Shown one piece after another: positions 1 through 7,701 of a stretch of DNA of 57,045 nucleotides (position 1 is its first letter; each line of letters begins with the position of its first letter). Made by a program: the position numbers and the translations under genes. Source of the stretch: Nitrospirota bacterium (GTDB lineage: Bacteria; Nitrospirota; Thermodesulfovibrionia; Thermodesulfovibrionales; Dissulfurispiraceae); assembly GCA_021791055.1 (NCBI GenBank), contig JAJYXI010000039.1, forward strand, positions 1-57,045. Direction: 5' to 3'. The notes beneath the pieces were generated by a model. That model worked only from the letters and a program-made list of their open reading frames with translations. It did not search any database and was not told the DNA's origin.

Positions 1-129
1 GGTAAGTTGGGCATAAAGGCTCGCAGAACAAAAGAGGTTAGATAAAGGGACTAAAGGCTGGAAGAACACCACAACTTTAACAGATTGTAACTTTTAGCTT
101 GATAAACTTCGTTAGAAGAGGAGGTGTGT

Positions 130-612
130 ATGGAAATAAAAACAGTTAGGGTTAATATTCCTGAGGGCTGTAACATAATCCTCGGCCAGACGCATTTTAT
201 AAAAACAGCAGAAGATCTATATGAGATAATTGCAACTACTGTTCCTCAGGCAAGGTTTGGAATAGCCTTTACAGAGGCTTCGGGGCCATGTCTTATAAGG
301 ACTGAAGGCAATGATGACGAACTCATAAGCACATGCGTAAAAAATCTTCAGGACATCGGCGCAGGTCATGTATTCTGTATATTATTGAAGGATTCGTTTC
401 CGATAAATGTCCTTAACCCCATAAAAAACTGTCCCGAGGTATGCAGGATATACTGCGCTACTGCAAATCCGCTTGAGGTGCTTGTTGCCTCAACAGAGCA
501 GGGAAATGGTATCATAGGCGTTATTGACGGCTTCCCGCCAAAGGGCGTGGAAACGGCTGAAGATAAAAAGAACAGGAAGGAGTTTTTGAGAAAGATCGGG
601 TATAAACTTTAA
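130..612 (+). CDS. Adenosine-specific kinase (DUF355 family)
   Basis: A compact 160-residue soluble protein that I recognise as the adenosine-specific kinase/DUF355 family (PF04008), common in archaea and anaerobic bacteria. The family is full length at about 160 residues. Features seen are the N-terminal strand region (IKTVRVNIPEG), a Gly-rich central stretch (ARFGIAFTEASGPCL) and the C-terminal GIIGVIDGFPPKG segment typical of the family. An in-frame GTG lies at 124, but the ATG at 130 is preceded by a strong AGGAGGT at about 119-125, so ATG is preferred. No partner gene is evident; the vapBC pair follows after 59 bp. Family assignment is from memory of the consensus; the physiological role of this family is poorly defined. 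Confidence 0.75.
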   Translation: MEIKTVRVNIPEGCNIILGQTHFIKTAEDLYEIIATTVPQARFGIAFTEASGPCLIRTEGNDDELISTCVKNLQDIGAGHVFCILLKDSFPINVLNPIKNCPEVCRIYCATANPLEVLVASTEQGNGIIGVIDGFPPKGVETAEDKKNRKEFLRKIGYKL

Positions 613-671
613 AGACAATCTATGAAACTAAAATGTTTGACAATTAGTTTAACAACAAGTAAAATAAAATT

Positions 672-893
672 ATGAAAATAGTTGCTGTCAGAGTGCCGGA
701 AGAAATTAAAAAAAAGATGAAGGATGTTCCTGAAGATTGGAGCGGGTATATCAGGAAGGCGATTGAAGACCGCATTGAGCGGGAAAAAAATAAAAAGATA
801 TTAAAGGATTTAAAAAAACTCTGGAAGGGTATGCCAAAGACTCCAAAAGGGTTTGGCGCTAAAAGCGTAAGGGAAGATAGAGATAGTGGTTAA
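672..893 (+). CDS. vapB: VapB-type antitoxin
   Basis: A 73-residue, strongly basic and acidic protein that begins with a short beta strand (MKIVAVRVPEEI) followed by helices, the arrangement of ribbon-helix-helix antitoxins that bind their own promoter. The C-terminal half is lysine rich and probably wraps the toxin. Its 3' end overlaps the downstream PIN-domain toxin gene by 8 bp, which is the usual antitoxin-then-toxin order with translational coupling. The assignment to VapB rests mainly on this neighbour. Expected role: neutralises the VapC ribonuclease and autorepresses the operon together with it. Confidence 0.8.
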   Translation: MKIVAVRVPEEIKKKMKDVPEDWSGYIRKAIEDRIEREKNKKILKDLKKLWKGMPKTPKGFGAKSVREDRDSG

Positions 894-1281
894 ACTGGTT
901 GCTGATGCAAGCGTATTAAGCGCATTTTTCCTTGATGAAGAAGACGGGCAAAAGATACAGCAACTTATCGAATCCGATGCAATATTCTATGCCCCATCTT
1001 TCTGGAGATTTGAGGTTTCCAATGCGATTTGGAAAAGAAGGGAAATACCGGGGAATATAGCGGAAGGGTTGATAGAGGATGTATGGGATTTTACAGTTTA
1101 TGAAGAATTGCCGACAAAATGGGCTAAAGAAGCATTTCATATCAGCAAGGAATACAACCTTCCATTTTATGATTCCTCTTACATAGCCATGTCAATATCC
1201 TTTAATATCCCGTTATGGACATTTGACAGGCTTCAATCCGATATAGCTGTTAAGACAGGAGTATCTTTATGGGGGAAATGA
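886..1281 (+). CDS. vapC: VapC-type PIN-domain ribonuclease toxin
   Basis: A 131-residue PIN-domain protein. The acidic metal-binding residues expected of the family are visible: D7 in the N-terminal VADAS motif, E43 (RFEVSNAIW), D96 (FYDSSYIA) and D114/D119 near the C terminus. PIN toxins are Mg-dependent endoribonucleases, often cleaving tRNA or rRNA. Translation appears to start at GTG 886, inside the last codons of the antitoxin gene, consistent with coupling. All catalytic acids are present, so the toxin looks intact. The pair sits just upstream of a restriction-modification locus, a common place for toxin-antitoxin modules. Confidence 0.88.
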   Translation: MVKLVADASVLSAFFLDEEDGQKIQQLIESDAIFYAPSFWRFEVSNAIWKRREIPGNIAEGLIEDVWDFTVYEELPTKWAKEAFHISKEYNLPFYDSSYIAMSISFNIPLWTFDRLQSDIAVKTGVSLWGK

Positions 1282-1381
1282 AGATATGGTATATGGAAAG
1301 ATTAGAAAAATCATGCGATGAAAGAATTATCTGAAAATCATGTTGAAAAGATTATAAGATATTTAGAAAAAGGCAGAGGAT

Positions 1382-3022
1382 ATGGCAACTTTAAATTTTA
1401 AGGGTAAGAGTTTTGTTCAGAATCATCACCTGTCGGTGAAGTATCATCAGCTTGTTCCTAAGAAAGACAAGAGTCTAACCGATAAAGTCAGTCTTAATGA
1501 CAATCTCATAATCCACGGCGACAATCTTATTGCATTGAAAGCCTTGCTTCCCACCTATGCAGGAAAGGTAAAGTGCATCTACATTGACCCGCCGTATAAT
1601 ACAGGTAATGAAAAATGGGTTTATAACGACAACGTCAACAGCCCGATGATGCAGGAGTGGCTTGGGAAGGTTGTGGACAAGGAAGACTTCACCCGCCATG
1701 ATAAATGGCTCTGCATGGTGATGCCAAGATTGAAATTGCTTAAAGAATTACTTAGAGATGATGGGATTATTTTTATTTCAATAGATGAAAATGAGCAACA
1801 AAGGTTAAGACTGCTGATGGAAGAAATATTTAATGACAATCACATTGTTACTTTTGCTTGGACAGGGCGTAGCGGAAAGGGCGGGACGACTACACAAGTG
1901 GAAATGAATCATGAGTACATAGAGTGTTTTGGCAAAGTTTTCAATAAAGTAAATATTAAACCAGTAACAAGGATTCAACCAGAGGGAAAATATCGGGATA
2001 AACAGGGTAGCTATTCACGTGAAAGGCTGAGACAATGGGGACAGGGAGATAGGCGAGAAGATAGGCCGCGTATGTACTTTCCTATACCAACTCCAGATGG
2101 AGGCGAGGCTTATCCGATCCGTCCGGATGGCTCTGAAGGACGATGGAGATTTGGTGAAGGTACCGTTTTTAAAATGTTGGAAAATGATGATCTTGATTTC
2201 GAAAAAAACGGAAAAGGTATTTGGGAAGTTTTTAGAAAAATAAGAGCGGGGCAAGAACGAATATCTGCAGCGGATAGCTTACTTGATGCAGTGGGAACTG
2301 CATCGAGTGGAACAATCGAATTAAAGCGAATCTTTAATGGCAAAAAAGTTTTAGAAACTGTAAAACCTTCCAGCCTGATTAAACATTTAATAGACTTAGC
2401 TACATGGGAAGATAAAAACGCTATCATCCTTGACTCTTTCGCAGGCTCCGGCACGACTGCCCATGCTGTGTTGGATTTAAACAATGAAGATGGCGGCAAC
2501 CGAAAGTTTATCTTAGTCGAATGTGAAGACTATGCAAACAAGATTACGGCTGAGAGGGTAAGGCGGGTTATTAAGGGAGTTAAGACAGCAAAAGATGAAA
2601 AGCTCAAGAAGGGGCTTGGCGGTACATTTAGCTATTTTGAACTCGGTGAGCCAATTGAGATGGAAAGTATATTGGAAGGCAAGAAGCTGCCTGATTACAT
2701 GGAGCTTGCGCGGTATATTTTCTACACAGCCACTGGAGAGGAGTTTAATCCCAGTAAGGTAAAACAGAGCAAGAACTTCATAGGCGAGACAAAGGACTAT
2801 GAGGTTTATCTCTTTTATGAGCCTGATATTGAGAAGCTAAAGAAATTAGCCCTTACTCTTGATACGGCAAAGAAATTAGGCTCGTTCACTGGAAAGAAGC
2901 GATTGGTCTTTGCCCCTGCAAAGTATCTTGACCTTAATGATGCAGACTTAATCGACAAGCATGGATTAAAAGGAATCGAATACTGTCAACTGCCGTTTGA
3001 GATTTATAAAATGAGGGGATAA
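1382..3022 (+). CDS. mod: Type III restriction-modification methyltransferase (Mod), N6-adenine
   Basis: A 546-residue site-specific DNA adenine methyltransferase. The catalytic DPPY motif is at residues 69-72 (IDPPYNTGN) and precedes the AdoMet-binding FAGSG motif near residue 355 (DSFAGSGTTAHAV), which is beta-class order and typical of type III Mod subunits. The variable segment between them (about residues 150-330) should hold the target recognition domain. The conserved N terminus (FKGKSFVQNHH...YHQLVP) matches this Mod subfamily, supporting the start at 1382, although the only purine-rich stretch (GAGGA) sits just 1 nt before the ATG. The cognate res gene lies 4.7 kb downstream, separated by five other genes. 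Mod methylates one strand of an asymmetric site and is also needed for cleavage by Res. Confidence 0.92.
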   Translation: MATLNFKGKSFVQNHHLSVKYHQLVPKKDKSLTDKVSLNDNLIIHGDNLIALKALLPTYAGKVKCIYIDPPYNTGNEKWVYNDNVNSPMMQEWLGKVVDKEDFTRHDKWLCMVMPRLKLLKELLRDDGIIFISIDENEQQRLRLLMEEIFNDNHIVTFAWTGRSGKGGTTTQVEMNHEYIECFGKVFNKVNIKPVTRIQPEGKYRDKQGSYSRERLRQWGQGDRREDRPRMYFPIPTPDGGEAYPIRPDGSEGRWRFGEGTVFKMLENDDLDFEKNGKGIWEVFRKIRAGQERISAADSLLDAVGTASSGTIELKRIFNGKKVLETVKPSSLIKHLIDLATWEDKNAIILDSFAGSGTTAHAVLDLNNEDGGNRKFILVECEDYANKITAERVRRVIKGVKTAKDEKLKKGLGGTFSYFELGEPIEMESILEGKKLPDYMELARYIFYTATGEEFNPSKVKQSKNFIGETKDYEVYLFYEPDIEKLKKLALTLDTAKKLGSFTGKKRLVFAPAKYLDLNDADLIDKHGLKGIEYCQLPFEIYKMRG

Positions 3023-3062
3023 ATATGAGAGATGAAGTTAATTGATGCAAGGAGGTAATAGA

Positions 3063-3365
3063 ATGATAGTGAAAAATAGGATTATTGAAGCGATCAAGTC
3101 AAAGCGTAAGGTGGAATTGAACTACAAAGGTGAAGGATACAGAATCGTTTGTCCTCATGCAATTTATATTAGTACTACAGGGAAAACTCTTATAGACGCT
3201 TATCAACTTTCAGGGTATTCAACTCATTTTGAAAAAATACCCGATTGGAGGCAATTTGACATCGAAAAAATAACAGCATTCAAAGATTTGGATGATACAT
3301 TTAACATAGCTCCTGGATATAACCCTTTGTCGGATAAATATTCTAATGCAATTACAAAGATTTAA
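3063..3365 (+). CDS. Small protein of unknown function (possible WYL-like fold)
   Basis: A 100-residue soluble protein. The segment ...AIKSKRKVELNYKGEGYRIVCPHAIYIS... resembles the beta-strand core of WYL domains, which in larger proteins sense ligands and regulate defence genes (here VELNYKGE...RIVCPHAI in place of the canonical W-Y-L). The resemblance is weak and no helix-turn-helix is attached. ATG 3063 is preceded by AAGGAGGT at 3049-3055 with 7 nt spacing, so it is preferred over the upstream TTG/ATG at 3042/3045. It sits between mod and the GIY-YIG-like gene, 9 bp before the latter, so is probably co-transcribed with them. Confidence 0.5.
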   Translation: MIVKNRIIEAIKSKRKVELNYKGEGYRIVCPHAIYISTTGKTLIDAYQLSGYSTHFEKIPDWRQFDIEKITAFKDLDDTFNIAPGYNPLSDKYSNAITKI

Positions 3366-3374
3366 TACATTAAT

Positions 3375-3833
3375 ATGCAGAGATTTAAAATTAACTTTGA
3401 TAAATATCAAGATTTTGAATTAAGAAATATCAAACCCTTAATGGGTATATGCGGACTTTATTTCATTTTCTTGAAAAAGGCTGAGATACCATATCCTTTT
3501 CGGAAGTCGAAGTTAATATATATAGGCATGAGTGAGAAGAAAACTAATAGTATAGGCAAAAGACTTTCAGACCACTTTGAGGGCATATCTGGAAACGAAG
3601 GCATTGTTAATTATAAAAATACAGAGGGGCTTTATTTTACATATCTGAATTTTGAAATGCTTAAGCAGATATGGAAACACCGGATAGAGGATTTAGAAAG
3701 TTATTTCATACTCGATTTTGTCAGTAAATACGGCGTTTATCCAATCTGCAACAACAAGAGCGGATTTGAGATTAAAAAACATGATGTGCCGGTAACTCTT
3801 GAAGTTGACTGGAAGTATTTTGAAAAGAGGTGA
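3375..3833 (+). CDS. GIY-YIG-like nuclease-fold protein
   Basis: A 152-residue protein with what look like the signature elements of the GIY-YIG fold: a GLYFIF strand near residue 31 (for GIY), LIYIGMSE near residue 55 (for YIG), a following IGKRLSDHF helix with the conserved basic residue, a Glu in the IEDLES helix near residue 111, and a terminal Pro-x-Cys-Asn-Asn motif, where an Asn is normally conserved. GIY-YIG proteins are metal-dependent endonucleases found in homing, repair and restriction. The start codon has no obvious ribosome-binding site. It lies in a run of five genes inserted between mod and res, and is followed 6 bp later by a 62-residue protein. Whether it is an active nuclease is inference. 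Confidence 0.6.
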   Translation: MQRFKINFDKYQDFELRNIKPLMGICGLYFIFLKKAEIPYPFRKSKLIYIGMSEKKTNSIGKRLSDHFEGISGNEGIVNYKNTEGLYFTYLNFEMLKQIWKHRIEDLESYFILDFVSKYGVYPICNNKSGFEIKKHDVPVTLEVDWKYFEKR

Positions 3834-3839
3834 TGAATT

Positions 3840-4028
3840 ATGACGAATCAAATTAAGAGCGGACAGGAAATACTTGATGAATTCTTCTCTCAAATAGCGA
3901 ACATTGAAGGCGTAGATCAGGATGTTGCTGAGATTGTTTTGAAGTTGTATCAAGAAGACAAGCTGACAAATATAAATCTATCAAACGAGTTGGGCAAGAT
4001 AAGAGAAAAGAAAGAAAATGAAAGTTAA
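3840..4028 (+). CDS. Short protein preceding the SMC-like ATPase
   Basis: A 62-residue, mostly helical, acidic protein with no recognised domain. It has a good ribosome-binding site (GAGGTGA just upstream of the ATG), and its 3' end overlaps the start of the large ATPase gene by 11 bp, which indicates translational coupling and likely physical partnership. The sequence has hydrophobic residues at helical spacing (AEIVLKLYQE), so a small adaptor or coiled-coil partner is plausible. I do not recognise the family. Confidence 0.55.
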   Translation: MTNQIKSGQEILDEFFSQIANIEGVDQDVAEIVLKLYQEDKLTNINLSNELGKIREKKENES

Positions 4029-6444
4029 AAGCTTTGAAATAAGCGGTCTTAGGGGAGTCAGAAAAGATATTAGTATAGATTTTGATTCATCTAAGTCAAT
4101 CCTCATTTACGGGGATAATGGCAGTGGTAAAAGTTCTATAACCGATGCCTTTGAATGGTTCTACTACGATAAGATAGAGCATCTTTCGTCAGAAGAAATA
4201 GGAACAAAGGGGGTTGCCGCTCTGAGAAACATTTTTTTATCAGATAGTGAAGATGCCCATGTGGGGGTAAACTACCCGGACTCAAAATGCGACTCGATAA
4301 AGAAATTATTTTATAAAAAAACAAAATTAACCAGTGAGTATTCAAACCCTTCTCAGAATTTTAAAGATTATCTAAACGCATCTTTAAGAGAAAATCTTAT
4401 TCTTAGATATAAGGATTTATTGAGATTTATTTTATCTACCAAGGCACAGAAGCTCGAAGAAATTTCTCAGATAATAGGTTTTTCCGAGGTATCAAAGATA
4501 AAGGGTGTCTTAAAAAAAGCTGATAATGATTTGAAGAAAGAACTAAAAATAAAAAATTACAACAGTCATATAGGTATTAAACAAAATCAGATAATGACAC
4601 AAGTTAATCAGGCTATTTGGAATGACGAACAATATCTTGATGCAATAAAAAATTTAGTAGCCCCTTTAAAACTTTCTGTTGAAGTCGCAGATAGTTCAAG
4701 CATTGATAAGATTTTGGAACTTCTAAAGAAACCGGAAGATAAAGAGGCTATCGCATGGCAGCTTTCATATGAAAAAGTTATTGAGAACTTGAATAGCTTT
4801 AAGGCATCTTTTAATAATATTTGCTCGGCTTACAAAACATTCTATGAAAAGTGTCAGCAGATTGCAAAAGATCAAGACAAGCTCAAAAAAATAAGTCTTG
4901 AGCCATTATTATCACAAGGACTTTTGATTCTTGAAAAAAGAATGTATGAAGATGATCAGTGTCCCCTTTGCCTGCAAGATAAAAGCAGAGAAGAATTAAT
5001 TGATGAGTTGAGAAAGAGAATTGAAGAACTAACTTTCGTTAAAAAAGAAAAGGACGCAGCAGAAGAGGGAAAAAGTACAACGCAGCGAATTATTCAAGGA
5101 GCCTTAACAGAGATAGAAAATGCTTTAAAAGAGAAAAGTTTACTTTTAGAGGAAAATACCGAATTACAAAAAGAGATTGGACAAATAAAAGGGACAACTT
5201 CAACTGCATTGGATAAAATCAAAAAGGCATCCCTTTCAGAACCTGAACTAATTAATAAACCCGAGGATTTTATCGGCTTAGATATAACCACAATTCAAAA
5301 CTTAATTTCTGTCCTTGCAGCTAAGAAAGAAAAGATAATTACGGGGAAGAAAGACGACCTCACATTCACTGTCTATAGCAAAATATTCTCCGTCCGGCAG
5401 TCTTATAATGAGATCAAAGCCTTGAAAAAGGCTTCGGAAATTCTTGCACAACAGCAGCAGTCTATGGAACTTATTTATAACGAATTTGTAAAAAAGCAAA
5501 GAGAAGGGCTTTGCTCGTTTTTAGAGTCCATATCAACAGACATCAATGATCTCTATTTATTCATGAATGACTCTGAAAATGTCAGCGAAATAGAACTTGT
5601 TCCTCTGGATGAGGATGACGAGTTTGTAGGCATAACCCTGCAATTTAAATTTCACGGCAAACCAGAATCGCCGCCCCATAAATATTTAAGCGAATCTCAT
5701 TTGAATTGCCTTGGAATATGTTTGTTTTTAGCATCCGTAAAAGCTTTTAACAAGCTCAATAGGTTTATTATCCTTGATGATGTCATATCCAGCTTCGATA
5801 CGAATCATCGTACACGCTTTGCAAGACTCTTGGCAGAAAGATTCAGTGATTACCAGATATTTCTTTTTACCCATGAAAAAGACTGGTTTGAGCTTGTCTC
5901 AAATATGGTCAAAGGGAAAAACTGGCTAATAAAGAAAATGTATTGGGATCATGAAAATGGAGCTACGATAGAGCCACCGCCATTTACTCTTAAAGAAGAA
6001 ATCGAAAGCAAACTGAAGAAGTCTGATACCACAGGCTTGGGGAATTCTATTCGAATCTATCTTGAGCACCTACTAAAAGAGATATGTCATGGACTGAAAG
6101 TGAAGGTAGAATTTCGGTTTAATGAACATAATGAAAATAGAATGTCGCATGAATTGCTTTCTGAACTAAAAAGCAAAATTAAAGATAGAAAATGTGAGAT
6201 TAAAGATCATGCTGTCTTTGATAGACTCAATGCCTCAATGTTTCTTGGCAACCGAACATCCCATAGCAGTTCTTTTACTGAAAGCATAGATGACCTTAAA
6301 GTATTTTACAGTGATGTTCAAGAACTTGAAAAAATATTCAGATGTTCTCAATGTGGTAATCTTGTCTCAAAGAAGCATTACGACAATGTAGGCGATAAGG
6401 TGAGGTGCTCATGCGGTGGACTGCAATACACATGGAAGAAATAG
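4018..6444 (+). CDS. SMC/Rad50-like AAA ATPase with Cys-pair hook and C-terminal zinc ribbon
   Basis: An 808-residue P-loop ATPase of the SMC/RecF/Rad50 type. The Walker A motif is at residues 32-40 (GDNGSGKSS), an ABC signature-like LSESH is near residue 560, and Walker B (ILDDVISSFD) near 585, followed by a FTHEKDW switch region. In between are long charged, helical segments and a Cys-Pro-Leu-Cys pair (C315/C318) in the position of a zinc hook. The C-terminal region ends with a CxxC...CxC zinc ribbon (C776, C779, C797, C799). No Toprim or HNH domain is visible. Such ATPases commonly pair with a nuclease in phage-defence systems (Lamassu, Septu, RloC-like), and here a GIY-YIG-like protein and a PD-(D/E)xK protein flank it. 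The exact system is not one I can name. Confidence 0.78.
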   Translation: MKVKSFEISGLRGVRKDISIDFDSSKSILIYGDNGSGKSSITDAFEWFYYDKIEHLSSEEIGTKGVAALRNIFLSDSEDAHVGVNYPDSKCDSIKKLFYKKTKLTSEYSNPSQNFKDYLNASLRENLILRYKDLLRFILSTKAQKLEEISQIIGFSEVSKIKGVLKKADNDLKKELKIKNYNSHIGIKQNQIMTQVNQAIWNDEQYLDAIKNLVAPLKLSVEVADSSSIDKILELLKKPEDKEAIAWQLSYEKVIENLNSFKASFNNICSAYKTFYEKCQQIAKDQDKLKKISLEPLLSQGLLILEKRMYEDDQCPLCLQDKSREELIDELRKRIEELTFVKKEKDAAEEGKSTTQRIIQGALTEIENALKEKSLLLEENTELQKEIGQIKGTTSTALDKIKKASLSEPELINKPEDFIGLDITTIQNLISVLAAKKEKIITGKKDDLTFTVYSKIFSVRQSYNEIKALKKASEILAQQQQSMELIYNEFVKKQREGLCSFLESISTDINDLYLFMNDSENVSEIELVPLDEDDEFVGITLQFKFHGKPESPPHKYLSESHLNCLGICLFLASVKAFNKLNRFIILDDVISSFDTNHRTRFARLLAERFSDYQIFLFTHEKDWFELVSNMVKGKNWLIKKMYWDHENGATIEPPPFTLKEEIESKLKKSDTTGLGNSIRIYLEHLLKEICHGLKVKVEFRFNEHNENRMSHELLSELKSKIKDRKCEIKDHAVFDRLNASMFLGNRTSHSSSFTESIDDLKVFYSDVQELEKIFRCSQCGNLVSKKHYDNVGDKVRCSCGGLQYTWKK

Positions 6445-6561
6445 AGAAATAAGAAAGTAATGTCCATTGCCGTTGACAACCCGATCCTGAACTCACGGCT
6501 CGGATATTGAGGCAAAATTACGGGACGAGGGGAGAGAGATAACGGAGGCAGGAGAAAAGTT

Positions 6562-7701
6562 TTGAGCGGGAAAATGAAACACAGCAAATATACCACGCTG
6601 TTTAAACGTCTTGCTGAAATTATCCATTCTGCAAGGGCAACCGCTGTTCGGCAGATCAACAAGACCCAAGTGCTTGCATATTATGAGATCGGCAGAGAGA
6701 TTGTTGAGTTTGAACAGAAAGGAAAGGCAAGAGCGAAATATGGAGAGAGGCTTCTTATAAAATTATCCGATGATTTAACACAGAAGTTTGGAAGGGGATT
6801 TTCTGTTGACAATCTGCAATTAATGAGAAAATTCTATGCGGTCTATTCGGAAAAATTCCAGATGGTGTCTGGAAAATCCCCAATTCGTCAGACACTGTCT
6901 GACGAATTTGTTAAGACTCAAAAATCCGAGACAGTGTCTCGTAAATCTGAAATTCGTCAGACACCGTCTGTTGAATTTAACCCCGAGCTTTCATGGTCTC
7001 ACTATTGCGAGTTGCTGAGCGTTGAAAATCCTCTTGCCCGTTCATTCTATGAAAAAGAGGCTGTAAACAATAACTGGTCTTTCAGAGAACTCAAAAGGCA
7101 AATCAACTCACAGCTTTTTGAACGATTGGCCTTGAGCAAGGATTCCTCTGCTGTAATGAGGCTTGCTAAAAAAGGACATTCAATCGAGGCACCGGAGGAC
7201 GCCATAAAAGATCCCTATGTTCTGGAATTCCTGAACCTCAAAGAGGAAAGTGTATATACGGAAAGCAGGCTCGAACAGGCAATAATAGACAATCTTCAGA
7301 AATTTTTACTAGAAATGGGCAAAGGGTTTGCTTTTGTTGCACGCCAGAAACGAATTACTGTCGGCAATCGCCATTATTATGTAGACCTTGTTTTTTATAA
7401 TCGCATCTTGAAATGTACAGTTCTCATTGACCTGAAAATAGATGAACTTAATCATGCCGACATTGGCCAGATGAATTTCTATCTGAATTATTTCAAGGAA
7501 AATGAAAAGGAAACAGGTGAAAATGACCCTATCGGGCTTATTCTGTGCGCTAAAAAAGATGAGGTTTTTGCAAAATATGTCCTGGGGAATTTGAACAACA
7601 AGATATTTGCTTCAAAATACAAGCTTGCACTTCCCACAGAAAAAGAGCTATCAAGAAAAATTAGGTCATTGCATCTTTTAGAAGGGCAAAATGGAACTTA
7701 A
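6562..7701 (+). CDS. DUF1016/YhcG-family PD-(D/E)xK nuclease
   Basis: A 379-residue protein with the DUF1016 N-terminal helical domain (YEIGREIVEFEQKG...YGERLLIKLSDDLTQKFGRGFSVDNLQLMRKFY) and a C-terminal PD-(D/E)xK nuclease domain; the metal-site candidates are D275 (YVDLVFY) and D290/K292 (LIDLKI). YhcG-type proteins are frequent near restriction systems. The linker at residues 90-135 is a locally repeated, palindromic sequence insertion between the two domains. TTG 6562 is used because GGAG lies 7 nt upstream; ATG 6574 is the alternative. The gene's 3' end overlaps res by 11 bp, so the two are coupled. The 117-bp gap before it, after the ATPase gene, holds no obvious terminator. Confidence 0.85.
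   Translation: MSGKMKHSKYTTLFKRLAEIIHSARATAVRQINKTQVLAYYEIGREIVEFEQKGKARAKYGERLLIKLSDDLTQKFGRGFSVDNLQLMRKFYAVYSEKFQMVSGKSPIRQTLSDEFVKTQKSETVSRKSEIRQTPSVEFNPELSWSHYCELLSVENPLARSFYEKEAVNNNWSFRELKRQINSQLFERLALSKDSSAVMRLAKKGHSIEAPEDAIKDPYVLEFLNLKEESVYTESRLEQAIIDNLQKFLLEMGKGFAFVARQKRITVGNRHYYVDLVFYNRILKCTVLIDLKIDELNHADIGQMNFYLNYFKENEKETGENDPIGLILCAKKDEVFAKYVLGNLNNKIFASKYKLALPTEKELSRKIRSLHLLEGQNGT
6882..6940 (+). repeat. Perfect palindromes inside the DUF1016 linker
   Basis: Within the coding sequence there is a 27-bp perfect palindrome at 6882-6908 (arms AATTCGTCAGACA and its complement around one central base), followed by a 13-bp palindrome GAGACAGTGTCTC at 6928-6940 and a further partial copy of ATTCGTCAGACA at about 6951-6963. 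The encoded linker therefore contains two imperfect copies of a K-S-x-IRQTxSxEF unit. Confidence 0.85.

Noticed and set aside
1-123. Gene in the first 123 bases
   Set aside because: No convincing frame or domain seen; likely leader of the adenosine-specific kinase gene.
1318-1401. Small reading frame before mod (27 codons, MKELSENHVEKIIRYLEKG...)
   Set aside because: Overlaps the mod start and has no clear ribosome-binding site; could be a leftover of a longer gene, but there is not enough to call it.
4018-6444. Naming the ATPase locus as Gabija, Septu, Lamassu or RloC
   Set aside because: No Toprim, HNH or ACNase domain seen in it, and the neighbouring genes do not match the defining partner sets.
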